Below are positions 17,245 to 25,822 of a stretch of DNA of 64,000 nt, piece by piece; positions within the stretch are counted from its first letter, which is position 1, and the number at the start of each line of letters is the position of its first letter. The stretch comes from Burkholderiales bacterium. Lineage in GTDB: Bacteria; Pseudomonadota; Gammaproteobacteria; Burkholderiales; Burkholderiaceae_D. The translations under genes were made by a program, and so were the position numbers. The stretch lies in the NCBI GenBank assembly GCA_016200895.1, contig JACQDX010000092.1:1-64000 (forward strand). Reading direction: 5' to 3'. The notes beneath the pieces are model-generated. The model was not told the origin of the DNA. It worked only from the letters and a program-made list of their open reading frames with translations, and ran no database searches.

Positions 17245-18483
17245 ATGAGTTTCCGGGTGAAGTTCAATCTGGTCTTATTGCTGACTTTTGCACTGGCGCT
17301 GCTACTGGCAACGACTTATTATAAAAACGAAGTCCAGAAGGCCACGCTGGAAGAAGTCAAACACGAGGCCATACTCAGCCTGCAAGCTGCATTGGCAATT
17401 CGCTCTTATGCTTCCCAGCATGTCAAAGCCGACTTCAATCAGGAACAATTCAAGCCTGACGACATTCCGGCATTTGTGACCATGGAAACCATGCGTCTGT
17501 TGTTTGAAAAATACCCTGGTTATCAATATTCCGAGACAGTATTAAACCCACTGAATCTTGCCAACATGGCGCGCGAACCCTGGATCAGGGAAGTCATCGA
17601 GAACTACCGCTCTGGTCGCACTCCCTATGCGGATGCAGAAATCACGACTTATGTACGGGATAAGACCTTGCATCTGGTCAGGCCCATCAAAATCCGGGAT
17701 GGCACCTGTATGGCTTGCCACGGCAAAGTCGCAGATGCACCAGCCGGCATGGTCAGGATTTATGGCAATACCCATGGCTACGGCTGGAAAATGGATGAAA
17801 TTGTCGGTGTGCAAGCCGTGACGGTACCTTTGGACAGATCAAAAGAACGTAGCGCGGCGGCTTTTCAACGCTTCCTGTGGCCACTGGTGGCGGTATTCGC
17901 CCTCTTGTTTGCCACTTTGAATATCTTGCTGCAATACTGGGTATTGAATCCCCTGAACAGGCAAAACCTGAGCCTGAACCGTCTGGCGACGACAGATTCG
18001 CTGACAGGCATCATGAACCGGCGCGCTTTCATGGACCAGTTCCACCTGGAAATGGAAGCTGCCCGCTACAAGTCTGAACCCTTGTCTATACTGGTATTTG
18101 ACCTTGACCATTTCAAGGCCATTAATGACACCCATGGTCATGCCCAGGGTGATCAGGTCTTGCGTGTTACGGCAAATCTGGTCAAGGGAGCATTGCGCTC
18201 GAATGATCAACTGGCGCGCATAGGCGGCGAAGAATTTGCCCTGCTCTTGCCACATACCAGCACTGCGGGTGCCCGCGGTTTGGCAGAAAACCTGCGCAAG
18301 CGCATGGAGCATCAGAGCCTGCAAAATTCACCGGCAACGACAGGCAGTTTTGGCATCGCCACCTGGGATGGTCGCGAAAGCCGTGAACGTTTACTGAAGC
18401 GCGCCGATGAAGCCATGTATGCTGCCAAAGCCGCAGGCCGCAATTGCATCGTGGCTGACGAGAGCCGGGCGAAAACTACTTGA
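17245..18483 (+). CDS. Haem-binding sensor (DUF3365-type) diguanylate cyclase
   Basis: The 412-residue product has an N-terminal membrane segment (VLLLTFALALLLATTYY), a periplasmic DUF3365/Tll0287-like domain (~30-195) with a c-type haem motif CMACH near residues 155-159, a second membrane segment (~212-235) and a C-terminal GGDEF domain (~250-410). The active-site loop is GGEEF near residue 328, a form compatible with c-di-GMP synthesis, and the metal-binding Asp (FDLDHFKAIND) is present. It probably couples redox or gas sensing to c-di-GMP. It stands alone. Confidence 0.88.
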   Translation: MSFRVKFNLVLLLTFALALLLATTYYKNEVQKATLEEVKHEAILSLQAALAIRSYASQHVKADFNQEQFKPDDIPAFVTMETMRLLFEKYPGYQYSETVLNPLNLANMAREPWIREVIENYRSGRTPYADAEITTYVRDKTLHLVRPIKIRDGTCMACHGKVADAPAGMVRIYGNTHGYGWKMDEIVGVQAVTVPLDRSKERSAAAFQRFLWPLVAVFALLFATLNILLQYWVLNPLNRQNLSLNRLATTDSLTGIMNRRAFMDQFHLEMEAARYKSEPLSILVFDLDHFKAINDTHGHAQGDQVLRVTANLVKGALRSNDQLARIGGEEFALLLPHTSTAGARGLAENLRKRMEHQSLQNSPATTGSFGIATWDGRESRERLLKRADEAMYAAKAAGRNCIVADESRAKTT

Positions 18484-18608
18484 AAAACTACCTGAAGCAA
18501 AATATTTTCACTTTGCTGGAATAAAGCCTGGCTGGCTTACGTATATCCCTGTGTAAGCAGTTTGAGCGTGTAATGCTGCTAACAGGCGTTTAGCCACTTA
18601 TACTTTAT

Positions 18609-18722
18609 TAGGACTTACGCAAAAACCGCCCCAGCTGCGTTGCAGCTCCTCTCCTAGGAGCCGTGTACTAAAGTACTGTCTTCGTCGCTACGCCTTGCTG
18701 GGACAATTTTGCGTAAGTCCTA
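18609..18722. mobile_element. MITE-like palindromic element, uninterrupted copy
   Basis: A 114-bp element bounded by inverted repeats TAGGACTTACGCAAAA (left) and its complement (right). It has no coding capacity and contains internal hairpins such as GCTCCTCTCCTAGGAGC-like and GTACTAAAGTAC. A second copy in the opposite orientation lies at 54198-54390 with an 80-bp insertion. Terminal inverted repeats without a transposase suggest a non-autonomous transposon mobilised in trans. Confidence 0.8.
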
Positions 18723-18748
18723 TTTATTAATCATTCAGGAGTCCTTTG

Positions 18749-19123
18749 ATGAAAACCAGACAAATTTGCCTTGCCCTGCTGACCAGCGCCACCTTCATTT
18801 GCGGGTTTGCGCATGCGCAGTCTGCGCCCAAGGTGGCGGATGGCGTGCTTGTCAGTGATACGGGTATGACTTTGTACAGCTTCGACAAGGATGTAGCGGG
18901 TAGCGGCAAAAGTACTTGCAATGGTCCTTGTGCAACTAACTGGCCACCTGTAGCTGTACCTGCAAAAATGCCATCCGGCAAATATTCTGTCGTCACCCGT
19001 GATGACGGCAGCACGCAACTGGCCTACGATGGTAAGCCCCTGTATCTGTATGCGGCAGATAAAAAAGCAGGTGAACGTACTGGTGACAATTTTAAAAATG
19101 TCTGGCACCTGGTCAAGGAATAA
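18749..19123 (+). CDS. Secreted-repeat (COG4315-type) protein
   Basis: The 124-residue product has a signal peptide (LALLTSATFICGFAHA) and two copies of the Yx(F/W/Y)xxD repeat of COG4315: LYSFDKDVAGSGKSTCNGPC and LYLYAADKKAGE. Two cysteines in the CNGPC motif could form a disulfide or bind metal. Members are secreted proteins of unknown function often found with ECF sigma factors. The ATG follows CAGGAGTCC. An ECF sigma factor gene follows 43 bases later, so co-regulation is likely. Confidence 0.85.
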   Translation: MKTRQICLALLTSATFICGFAHAQSAPKVADGVLVSDTGMTLYSFDKDVAGSGKSTCNGPCATNWPPVAVPAKMPSGKYSVVTRDDGSTQLAYDGKPLYLYAADKKAGERTGDNFKNVWHLVKE

Positions 19124-19166
19124 AGCATGTCGTGCTATCCGCATCACGCTGCTTAGTGTCTGACAT

Positions 19167-19682
19167 ATGACTCAGTCAGACAGCCGCAGTCAGTTACTGG
19201 CCTGTATCCCCCGCTTGCGCCGCTATGCGCGTGCGCTGGTGGGTGACAGGGCGGGCGCGGATGATCTGGTGCAAGACACCATGGAGCGCGGCTGGCTAAA
19301 GCTGGGCTCATTCTTGCCAAATGGCGATATGCGGGTCTGGCTATTTTCCATCATGCACAATCTGCGGCTGGATCAATTGCGCAAGCCATCGCTGACAACC
19401 GTAAAACTGGATGATGAAGACACATCCTTACCTGCACAAGCCGCCAGCCAGAGTCATGGCCTGGAGTTGCGCGATCTGCAAGCGGCATTGATGCAACTGC
19501 CACTGGAGCAGCGCGAAGTATTATTGCTGGTCGTGCTGGAAGAAATGAAGTATGAAGAAATTGCCCTGACTTTGAATATCCCCCTGGGAACCGTGATGTC
19601 ACGGCTATCGCGTGGCCGCGAAAAACTGCGTGCCATCATGGAAGTGCATCCGCATAGCACAGTCTTGAAAGTCGTCAAGTGA
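19167..19682 (+). CDS. ECF-type RNA polymerase sigma factor
   Basis: The 171-residue product has sigma region 2 (~10-75; ADDLVQDTMERGWLK, then VWLFSIMHNLRLDQLR) and region 4 (~105-160; LPLEQREVLLLVVLEEMKYEEIALTLNIPLGTVMSRLSRGREKLR). It directs RNA polymerase to a small regulon in response to a stress signal. The anti-sigma gene begins 13 bases later, and the secreted COG4315 protein lies upstream; such loci usually autoregulate. No ECF promoter motif was identified with confidence. Confidence 0.93.
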   Translation: MTQSDSRSQLLACIPRLRRYARALVGDRAGADDLVQDTMERGWLKLGSFLPNGDMRVWLFSIMHNLRLDQLRKPSLTTVKLDDEDTSLPAQAASQSHGLELRDLQAALMQLPLEQREVLLLVVLEEMKYEEIALTLNIPLGTVMSRLSRGREKLRAIMEVHPHSTVLKVVK

Positions 19683-19695
19683 ACAAGGCCAGATC

Positions 19696-20523
19696 ATGAA
19701 GCGTGAGCCCATCAGCGAAGCAGACTTGCATGCCTATGTCGATGGCCAACTGTCTGCTGTGCGTCTGGCCGAGGTAGAAAACTATCTACAGGCAAATCCG
19801 GCTGAGCAGGAAAAAGTGTCTGCCTGGCGCAGGCAAAATATTGACTTGCATGCCTTGTTTGATGCGGTTGTTGATGAACCAGTTCCTACCCGACTCAGTT
19901 CAATATTCACACCAATTGCTGTTGCTGCCAATCAACCTGTATGGGGCTGGCGTCATCTGGTAGCCGGTATCGCCATCGCCTTCTTTAGTGCTGGTAGCGG
20001 CTGGTGGTTGCATGCACACAGTGATGCCAGTGTAATGCTGGCACAGACTAATGCGCAAAAAAACGGTATAAACGGTACACATAGCGCTGCAGGCTTTGCT
20101 CATCAGGCGGCAGTTGCCCACCTGGTATATAGCCCTGATGCGCGTCGACCAGTAGAAGTGGGGGCAGAGCAGGAAGAGCAGCTGGTCGCCTGGTTATCCA
20201 GGCGCATGGGTAGCCCCATGCGTGCGCCCAAACTCGGCAAATTATCGTATGAGCTGGTTGGTGGCCGTCTTTTGCCTGGCGGCACTGGCCCGGTGGCACA
20301 GTTCATGTATCAGGATGCGACTGGCCAGCGCCTGACCCTGTATGTCAGCAATGACCAGGTACAAAACAAGGATACCGGTTTCAAGTTCCTGCAAGATGGC
20401 AAGGTCAATGTGTTTTACTGGGTCGATGGCAAATTTGGTTATGCCTTGTCGGGCAGTATCAGCAAAGCCGAACTGGCACGTATTTCCAATGCTGTTTATG
20501 AGCAGTTGGAAAATCCCTCCTGA
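19696..20523 (+). CDS. Transmembrane anti-sigma factor
   Basis: The 275-residue product has a short cytoplasmic N-terminal domain with the betaproteobacterial anti-sigma signature ISEADLHAYVDGQL (residues 6-19), one membrane segment (~85-102, VAGIAIAFFSAGSGWWL) and a periplasmic domain. The canonical zinc-binding HxxxCxxC is not present, so this is a zinc-independent variant. It is expected to hold the upstream sigma factor inactive. Position and topology support this. Confidence 0.88.
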   Translation: MKREPISEADLHAYVDGQLSAVRLAEVENYLQANPAEQEKVSAWRRQNIDLHALFDAVVDEPVPTRLSSIFTPIAVAANQPVWGWRHLVAGIAIAFFSAGSGWWLHAHSDASVMLAQTNAQKNGINGTHSAAGFAHQAAVAHLVYSPDARRPVEVGAEQEEQLVAWLSRRMGSPMRAPKLGKLSYELVGGRLLPGGTGPVAQFMYQDATGQRLTLYVSNDQVQNKDTGFKFLQDGKVNVFYWVDGKFGYALSGSISKAELARISNAVYEQLENPS

Positions 20524-20700
20524 GCCGGTTTCATTTCGATAGCAAGAGATTTGTCACGCTAAGTAAATTCAGGTGACAGCCTTGCAGAAAATATCTATTC
20601 TTTCCTCCTTCTATGCCAAAGCGGTCTTTGATGACGGCACTTGGTAAAATTCAGTAAGAGAGGCAGCAATAATGTTGCCTGCCAAGGATGGGATATCTGC

Positions 20701-21528
20701 ATGCGTAAATGGACATTGACAAGATGGTCGGCAAGCTTGTTTTCGGGCGTATTGTCCGGCTTGTTGTATGGCGGTATGGTAGGAGGTACGGTATTACTGC
20801 CAGCGGGTGCAGCGCTGGCCGCTTCAGCAATTCCCAGTTACACCTATGAAGTAGTACATGCCTACCCGCATGACCCGAATGCCTTCACCCAGGGTTTGTT
20901 TATCAAGGATGGCTTCCTGTATGAAAGTACAGGTTTGCAAGGCCGTTCTACTGTGCGCAAAATCAGGCTGGAAACCGGTGAAGTCTTGCAAAAAATGGAT
21001 TTACCCAGACAGATTTTTGGTGAGGGTATTACCTGGTGGGACAAGCGTCTGATAGGCATCACCTGGACTACGCAAGCGGGCTATGTGCTTGATTTCGACA
21101 CTTTCGCCTTTCAAAAAGAATTTGCCTACAAAGGTGAAGGCTGGGGTCTGGCGCGTAATGATAAAGAAATCATCATGAGCGATGGCACCTCAGAATTGCG
21201 TTTCCTCGATCCACTCACTTTGCGTGAAACCCACCGCATCAAGGTGACGGCAGATGGCAAAGCCGTCGACCAGTTGAATGAACTTGAGTGGGTAAAGGGC
21301 GAGATTTTTGCCAACATCTGGCAAACCGATAACATCGCCCGCATTGATCCCAGGACTGGCAAGGTGGTTGGCTGGATCAATTTGAATGGCTTGCTTCCTA
21401 TGGGCGACCGCATCATGAATACCCCGGATGTCCTGAACGGCATCGCCTATGATGCAGCGAAAGACCGCTTGTTTGTCACTGGCAAGTTATGGCCAAAATT
21501 GTTTGAAATCCGTTTGATCAAGCGCTAG
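20701..21528 (+). CDS. Glutaminyl-peptide cyclotransferase (plant/bacterial five-bladed type)
   Basis: The 275-residue product has a signal peptide (through AGAALAASA) and a beta-propeller with typical motifs: HDPNAFTQGL, YESTGLQGRSTVR, LNELEWV, ANIWQTDNIARIDP and LNGIAYD. This family converts N-terminal glutamine to pyroglutamate, here probably in the periplasm. I chose ATG 20701 after AAGGATGGGA; the frame opens 60 bases earlier. The next gene starts five bases after the stop. Confidence 0.9.
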   Translation: MRKWTLTRWSASLFSGVLSGLLYGGMVGGTVLLPAGAALAASAIPSYTYEVVHAYPHDPNAFTQGLFIKDGFLYESTGLQGRSTVRKIRLETGEVLQKMDLPRQIFGEGITWWDKRLIGITWTTQAGYVLDFDTFAFQKEFAYKGEGWGLARNDKEIIMSDGTSELRFLDPLTLRETHRIKVTADGKAVDQLNELEWVKGEIFANIWQTDNIARIDPRTGKVVGWINLNGLLPMGDRIMNTPDVLNGIAYDAAKDRLFVTGKLWPKLFEIRLIKR

Positions 21529-21533
21529 GCTGG

Positions 21534-22046
21534 ATGATGAAAAAAATCCTGTATTGCCTGCTAAGCGGCTTGTTGCTCGGAGCAGCTGCAACTTCCAGCC
21601 TGGCGACAGAAACTGCGCTGGAAAACCAGCTCATCAAAGCCTTGAAAATCATACAGAATACTGAGGAAAGACAAGCCAAATCCAGGCCTGTGATACGGGC
21701 TTACCAACAGGCAGGCATACTGAATAAAAAACCTGACCAGCGTGCCGATTATATTGATTTTTATCTCTTGCGCAAACCAGCCAGCTTCGTGGGGCATAAG
21801 TTGGTCATGCTGGAAGAAGAGTATATGGACACCTATGTGGGTTGTTGCGTCAGTCCTGGCCTGGGTCTGGTGCTGCAAATCGAAGCTGACACTCGCTCGC
21901 TGCAAGATTTTGCGGATAAAAATGCTTGTACTTTCAAACCACATGCCGATGTGTTCGATACCCTGAAGACGTATGGTATCAGGCATAAATTACCCAAAGC
22001 TGATTACGCCTCACTCAGTTGCCGTGAGCGGGATGCGCAAAAATAA
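21534..22046 (+). CDS. Secreted protein of unknown function
   Basis: The 170-residue product has a signal peptide (LYCLLSGLLLGAAATSSLA). The mature part has a conserved-looking stretch with a Cys pair (YVGCCVSPGLGLVLQI) and ends in CRERDAQK. ATG at 21534 or 21537 are both possible. It follows the glutamine cyclotransferase gene by five bases, so they are probably one operon, and its product could be a substrate or partner; that is conjecture. Family not recognised. Confidence 0.7.
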   Translation: MMKKILYCLLSGLLLGAAATSSLATETALENQLIKALKIIQNTEERQAKSRPVIRAYQQAGILNKKPDQRADYIDFYLLRKPASFVGHKLVMLEEEYMDTYVGCCVSPGLGLVLQIEADTRSLQDFADKNACTFKPHADVFDTLKTYGIRHKLPKADYASLSCRERDAQK

Positions 22047-22154
22047 ATGGGGCCAACCGCCTGCATTAACATTGATGGCTTGTATATGATTGCCTTTTTG
22101 TATATAAAGTAAGTCTCGTCGACCCCGCCGTTTCCATCCTGAAAGGAAAGCGTC

Positions 22155-22577
22155 ATGTCTGAGTCTTACCGTACTCCGTCTGATATTCATCCCAGCTTGA
22201 TTTATGATGATGCGCCTGCAGCCATAGACTGGCTGGTCAAGGCCTTTGGTTTTACCTCCCGCTTCGTGGTGCCTGGTGAGGGTAATCGCGTAGAACATTC
22301 AGAGCTGAGCCTGGGCACAGGGGTCATCATGGTGGCTTCGCCCAAGGCTGAGACGCCTCATGTCAGCCCTAAATCCCTGACCGGTATTTCGCAGGCGCTC
22401 AGCGTCTATGTAGATGATCCGGATGCTCATCATGCAAGGGCAATTGCCGCTGGTGCCAGGCTGGTGCGGCCACTGCAAACCGAAGATTATGGTGCCAGGG
22501 GTTATATGGTGCTCGACCCTGAAGGCCATCTCTGGTATTTCGGTAATTATCGTCCAGGTGAATACTGGCAAAGCTGA
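22155..22577 (+). CDS. VOC family protein (glyoxalase/bleomycin-resistance fold)
   Basis: The 140-residue product begins with an IHPSLIYDDAPAAIDWLVKAFGF motif region typical of PhnB-like VOC proteins, with VYVDDPDAHHARAIAAG and a C-terminal YMVLDPEGHLWYFGNY where the metal-ligand Glu/His lie. It may be an isomerase, dioxygenase or antibiotic-binding protein; the reaction cannot be told. The ATG follows GAAAGGAAAGCGTC. Confidence 0.88.
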   Translation: MSESYRTPSDIHPSLIYDDAPAAIDWLVKAFGFTSRFVVPGEGNRVEHSELSLGTGVIMVASPKAETPHVSPKSLTGISQALSVYVDDPDAHHARAIAAGARLVRPLQTEDYGARGYMVLDPEGHLWYFGNYRPGEYWQS

Positions 22578-22650
22578 GCAGACTGAACTCGTTCGCTAAA
22601 ATTGAGTCAGGCAGCAGCACTCTTTTTATACATTCCAGGAGTAAATATTC

Positions 22651-22995
22651 ATGCATAAAGGTAGCTGCCATTGCGGCAAAATCGCATTTGAAGTGGAGGG
22701 CGAGATAGAAAGTGCACTCGCCTGCAATTGTTCTATCTGTCAGCGCAAGGGTTCTTTGCTGTGGTTCGTGCCACGTACTCAGTTTCACTTGACTACACCT
22801 GAAGATGCCGCCAGTACTTACGTCTTCAATAAGCATGTGATATTGCATAAATTTTGCCCGACTTGCGGCATGCATCCCTATGCCGAGGGTGTAGACCCCA
22901 AAGGCAACAAGGTCGCAGCTATTAATATCCGCTGCCTGGAAGATATAGACCTCGCGGCCATACCCGTGCATCACTATGATGGCCGCGCTTTATAA
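22651..22995 (+). CDS. GFA (glutathione-dependent formaldehyde-activating-like) family protein
   Basis: The 114-residue product has the zinc-binding cysteine pattern of GFA proteins: CHCGK (residues ~5-9), CNCSICQRKG (~27-36) and FCPTCGMHP (~70-78). Family members bind zinc and act on thiol adducts in the cytoplasm; the actual substrate is unknown. The ATG follows CAGGAGTAAATATTC. It stands between the VOC gene and a SnoaL-like gene. Confidence 0.88.
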   Translation: MHKGSCHCGKIAFEVEGEIESALACNCSICQRKGSLLWFVPRTQFHLTTPEDAASTYVFNKHVILHKFCPTCGMHPYAEGVDPKGNKVAAINIRCLEDIDLAAIPVHHYDGRAL

Positions 22996-23000
22996 GTGAA

Positions 23001-23489
23001 ATGAAATTGATGATGAAAAAATACCTGAGCCAGATTTGCCTGTTATTCGCGGCCCTTGGCCTGCATGCCTTGCCAGCTTACTCTGCTAATGCAGCTAGTC
23101 CCCCTGACAAAAAACAGACTGCAGTAATAGCCGAACTGACCCGTCAGGCAGATGCCTGGGACAAGGCCATCGTACGCAGGGACAGGGCTGCAATTGAAGC
23201 CAATATGGCAGAAGATTTTCGCCAGATCGGTGGTGAAGGCGAGGTTGAAACCAAATCCAGTTTTGTTGACGGATTGGTGTCGCCCAAACTGGAAATTGAT
23301 CCTTATACGGTAGAAGATTTTGAAGTAAAGTTGTATGGCGACGTAGCCCTGCTGACTGGTCGCACCAGGATGACGGGGCGGTATGAGAGCAAGCCTTTCA
23401 AATCACATTACCGCTACACCGATATCTATATCAAGCGCAATGGCAAATGGAAGATAGTCAGCGTGCAGATCAGCAAAATACCTCAGTAA
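23001..23489 (+). CDS. Secreted DUF4440/SnoaL-like (NTF2-fold) protein
   Basis: The 162-residue product has a signal peptide (LSQICLLFAALGLHALPAYS) and an NTF2-like domain (~40-160) with the motifs WDKAIVRRDRAAIEANMAED and YRYTDIYIKRNGKWKIVSVQ, typical of DUF4440. These domains bind small molecules or act as isomerases. The start could be Met1, Met4 or Met5 (ATG at 23001, 23010, 23013). A terminator follows. Confidence 0.82.
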   Translation: MKLMMKKYLSQICLLFAALGLHALPAYSANAASPPDKKQTAVIAELTRQADAWDKAIVRRDRAAIEANMAEDFRQIGGEGEVETKSSFVDGLVSPKLEIDPYTVEDFEVKLYGDVALLTGRTRMTGRYESKPFKSHYRYTDIYIKRNGKWKIVSVQISKIPQ

Positions 23490-23500
23490 TCGTTAGCGTT

Positions 23501-23536
23501 AAAAAAATGACCCCGTCAATACGGGGTCATTTTTTT
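23501..23536. terminator. Bidirectional terminator
   Basis: A perfect 16-bp stem (23501-23516 with 23521-23536) with loop CAAT, A-rich on the left and T-rich on the right. It ends the plus-strand DUF4440 gene and the minus-strand metallo-beta-lactamase-fold gene. Confidence 0.92.
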
Positions 23537-23544
23537 GGAAGCGG

Positions 23545-24618
23545 TTATTTCAGGACAAATCGCAGCACTCCATCCTCACCCGCTTCCCTGCGCAAGACAC
23601 CGTCATACCAAAGCTTGTGCAAGTGAGCCAGCGCCTCGCCTATGGCGAAAGTCAGTTGGTGTGAATCCAGTGGGCGGCGGAACATGATGGGGACGATGTC
23701 CATGGCTGACTGCGCTGTGGTGCAAGCGGTCTTTACTTCTTCCGGCCGCTCGGCATGGTGGTCTTGCAAGTGCTGTACGCGGGTATGCAAGGCCTTGAAG
23801 GGTTTGCCATGCGAAGGCAGGATCAGCACGTTTTCTGGCAAGGGCAGGTATTTTTGCAGTGAATCCATATACTGTTGTACAGGATTGGCTTCCGGCTCTA
23901 TGGCAAACACCGAGACATTGGTAGAGATACGCGGCAACAGCATATCGCCAGAGATCAGGATATTCAGTTCAGCACAGTACAAGGATGCATGTTCAGGGGA
24001 ATGGCCAAATCCAGCGATGACTTGCCAGCGCTTTTGGTTGATGACGACATCCAGACCCTCTTGCATGCGGTGGTAGGTGGTCGGTACAGTAGGCACCAGC
24101 CGGGTGTAGTGTGTCTTTCTCTCTTGTATCTGTTCTTGCATGCCACTATCGACCAGCCCATGCTTGCGGAAATGCGGGAACATGGCAGTGCCGTCAGCAC
24201 CCGGCAAGCTGGCCGACATCATACGGGCAAAGGCATATTCACCTGCCGTCATCCAGAGTTGCACATTCCAGCGGCTGCACAGCCAGTCAGCCAGGCCTAT
24301 ATGGTCAGGGTGGCAGTGAGTGGCAAGAACGCGGATGATGGGCAGGCCGCGCAAATGATTGTTCAGGTCACCAAACAAAATCTCCCAGGCGTCACGGGTG
24401 GCGTCGCTGGCGATGCCGCAATCGACTACCGTCCAGCCACGGACCTTGCCCTGGCTGGTTTCCAGCTCATCTTCCAGCAGCCACAGATTGATATGGTTCA
24501 GGGCAAAAGGCAGGCCCATGCGTATCCACAGCACGCCCGGGGCGATTTCCATGGTCTTGCCGGTGTCGGGCAAGGTCTCGCCAAAATGGTAGTGGAGTTG
24601 TTGTTCTAGTAAGTTCAT
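23545..24618 (-). CDS. Metallo-beta-lactamase-fold hydrolase
   Basis: The 357-residue product carries the MBL zinc-binding motif THCHPDHIG near residue 101-109, an AGFGHSPEHASLY segment supplying the next His, SGDMLLP for the bridging Asp and PSHGKPF for the last His. A C-terminal winged-helix-like tail (LAHLHKLWYDGVLRREAGED) is typical of the YP-type cytoplasmic hydrolases. It is divergent from liuR and next to the leucine-degradation genes, so a thioester or acyl substrate is conceivable. Substrate not known. Confidence 0.87.
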   Translation of the reverse strand: MNLLEQQLHYHFGETLPDTGKTMEIAPGVLWIRMGLPFALNHINLWLLEDELETSQGKVRGWTVVDCGIASDATRDAWEILFGDLNNHLRGLPIIRVLATHCHPDHIGLADWLCSRWNVQLWMTAGEYAFARMMSASLPGADGTAMFPHFRKHGLVDSGMQEQIQERKTHYTRLVPTVPTTYHRMQEGLDVVINQKRWQVIAGFGHSPEHASLYCAELNILISGDMLLPRISTNVSVFAIEPEANPVQQYMDSLQKYLPLPENVLILPSHGKPFKALHTRVQHLQDHHAERPEEVKTACTTAQSAMDIVPIMFRRPLDSHQLTFAIGEALAHLHKLWYDGVLRREAGEDGVLRFVLK

Positions 24619-24721
24619 GGCTGTCTCTGGTTATTGTGGCGGCTTTATATGTGCTGCCTGTTTTCTCATTATGGACGACTCCAGAAGCGCTGGAATAGCC
24701 TACAATGCGATTTAAAACTAT

Positions 24722-24751
24722 TTGACGTTAACGTTAACCGCAGATTGTAAT
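24722..24751 (+). promoter_or_regulatory. liuR promoter with LiuR-type palindrome
   Basis: TTGACG (24722-24727) and TGTAAT (24746-24751) are 18 bp apart, and the perfect palindrome GTTAACGTTAAC (24727-24738) lies in the spacer. The motif resembles the larger palindrome at 25271-25300. MerR-type regulators bind between -35 and -10, so liuR is probably autoregulated. Confidence 0.7.
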
Positions 24752-24789
24752 CAGAAAACCGTTTCTGTGTTTTTTTCACCAGATTGACC

Positions 24790-25185
24790 ATGGCCACCTA
24801 TACCATTACCGAACTTGCCCGCGAATTTGATATTACCCCGAGGGCGATAAGATTCTATGAAGACCAGGGTTTGCTGAGCCCCAGCCGCGAAGGGCCAGGC
24901 GGCCGCAACCGTGTCTACACAACGCGGGAGCGTACTCACCTGAAGTTGACCCTGCGCGGCAAACGCCTGGGCCTGAGCCTGTCGGATATCAAGAGCCTGG
25001 TCGATATGTACCGTTCTCCCAAGGATACCGAAGTACAGTTGCAAAGTTTCCTGGTGGTGCTGGCCAGGCACAGGGCGGCGCTGGAACAGCAGCGGGAAGA
25101 TATAGAAATCATGCTGGCAGAAATCAGCGCGCATGAAGAAAAAAGCCGTAGTTTGCTGGGCCAACTTGATCATGCAGAAAAATAA
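24790..25185 (+). CDS. liuR: MerR-family regulator of leucine/isovalerate degradation (LiuR)
   Basis: The 131-residue product has an N-terminal MerR winged helix-turn-helix (YTITELAREFDITPRAIRFYEDQGLL, residues 3-30) and a C-terminal dimerisation coiled coil. It lacks the metal-binding cysteines of MerR/CueR types. Its place before a thioesterase and isovaleryl-CoA dehydrogenase gene and the nearby palindromes identify it as LiuR, a repressor of branched-chain amino acid catabolism in beta- and gammaproteobacteria. ATG at 24790 fits the domain start. Confidence 0.88.
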   Translation: MATYTITELAREFDITPRAIRFYEDQGLLSPSREGPGGRNRVYTTRERTHLKLTLRGKRLGLSLSDIKSLVDMYRSPKDTEVQLQSFLVVLARHRAALEQQREDIEIMLAEISAHEEKSRSLLGQLDHAEK

Positions 25186-25270
25186 GTTCTGTTTAACAAG
25201 AATGTCATGAGTTGTATGGGCAAATTGATAATATTTATGCTGAACTTGCAGTAGAAAAACATCAAACCAG

Positions 25271-25309
25271 CGAATTGACGTTTACGTAAACGTCAATTCG
25301 ACGTATTAT
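25271..25309 (+). promoter_or_regulatory. LiuR operator and promoter of the thioesterase-liuA unit
   Basis: A perfect 30-bp palindrome spans 25271-25300, with core TTGACGTTTACGTAAACGTC. A promoter (TTTACG 25281-25286, 17 bp, TATTAT 25304-25309) overlaps it, so bound LiuR would cover the -35. It lies 40 bp before the thioesterase start. Confidence 0.8.
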
Positions 25310-25348
25310 TTTTGCCTGAGATGGTTTTTCCTTGGCTATGAGGGTTTT

Positions 25349-25819
25349 ATGAGCAATCAGGCAACGCAACAAACCACAGCGACACTGGATCACAAACTGG
25401 CCCTGAGCTTGCTGGAAAGTTTTAATGCACAGGGCGCTTTGATGGCCTGGAATGCCCGCCTGACCAGTATCACCCCCGGTGCTTGTGAGATCAGCCTGCC
25501 GTTTAGCGAGGTAGTCAGCCAGCAGCATGGCTATTTCCATGGCGGTGTGATTGGCACTATAGCTGATGCTGCTGGTGGTTATGCCGCGAATACACAATTG
25601 ATGCCAGTGAGCGAGTGCTTAACTGCAGAATACAAGATCAATATCGTTGCGCCCGGCAAGGGAGATACTTTGATTGCCCGTGGCAAAGTATTAAAGGCAG
25701 GCAAAACCCTGGTGGTGTCCAGTGCCGAAGTGTTTGTAGTGCACGAAGGCAAGGAAAAACTTTGCGCCATCAAGCAGCAAACTTTGTTTGTGATACCCAA
25801 GGCAGAATCTAAAGCGTAA
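25349..25819 (+). CDS. PaaI-type hotdog thioesterase
   Basis: The 156-residue product has a hotdog fold with the PaaI motif HGGVIGTIADAAGGYAA (residues ~66-82), where the conserved Gly and Asp set up thioester hydrolysis. It probably releases CoA from acyl-CoA intermediates in the cytoplasm. Being the first gene after the strong LiuR palindrome, it is likely part of the LiuR regulon and may guard against build-up of branched acyl-CoA; that role is inferred from position. Confidence 0.87.
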   Translation: MSNQATQQTTATLDHKLALSLLESFNAQGALMAWNARLTSITPGACEISLPFSEVVSQQHGYFHGGVIGTIADAAGGYAANTQLMPVSECLTAEYKINIVAPGKGDTLIARGKVLKAGKTLVVSSAEVFVVHEGKEKLCAIKQQTLFVIPKAESKA

Positions 25820-25822
25820 GCC

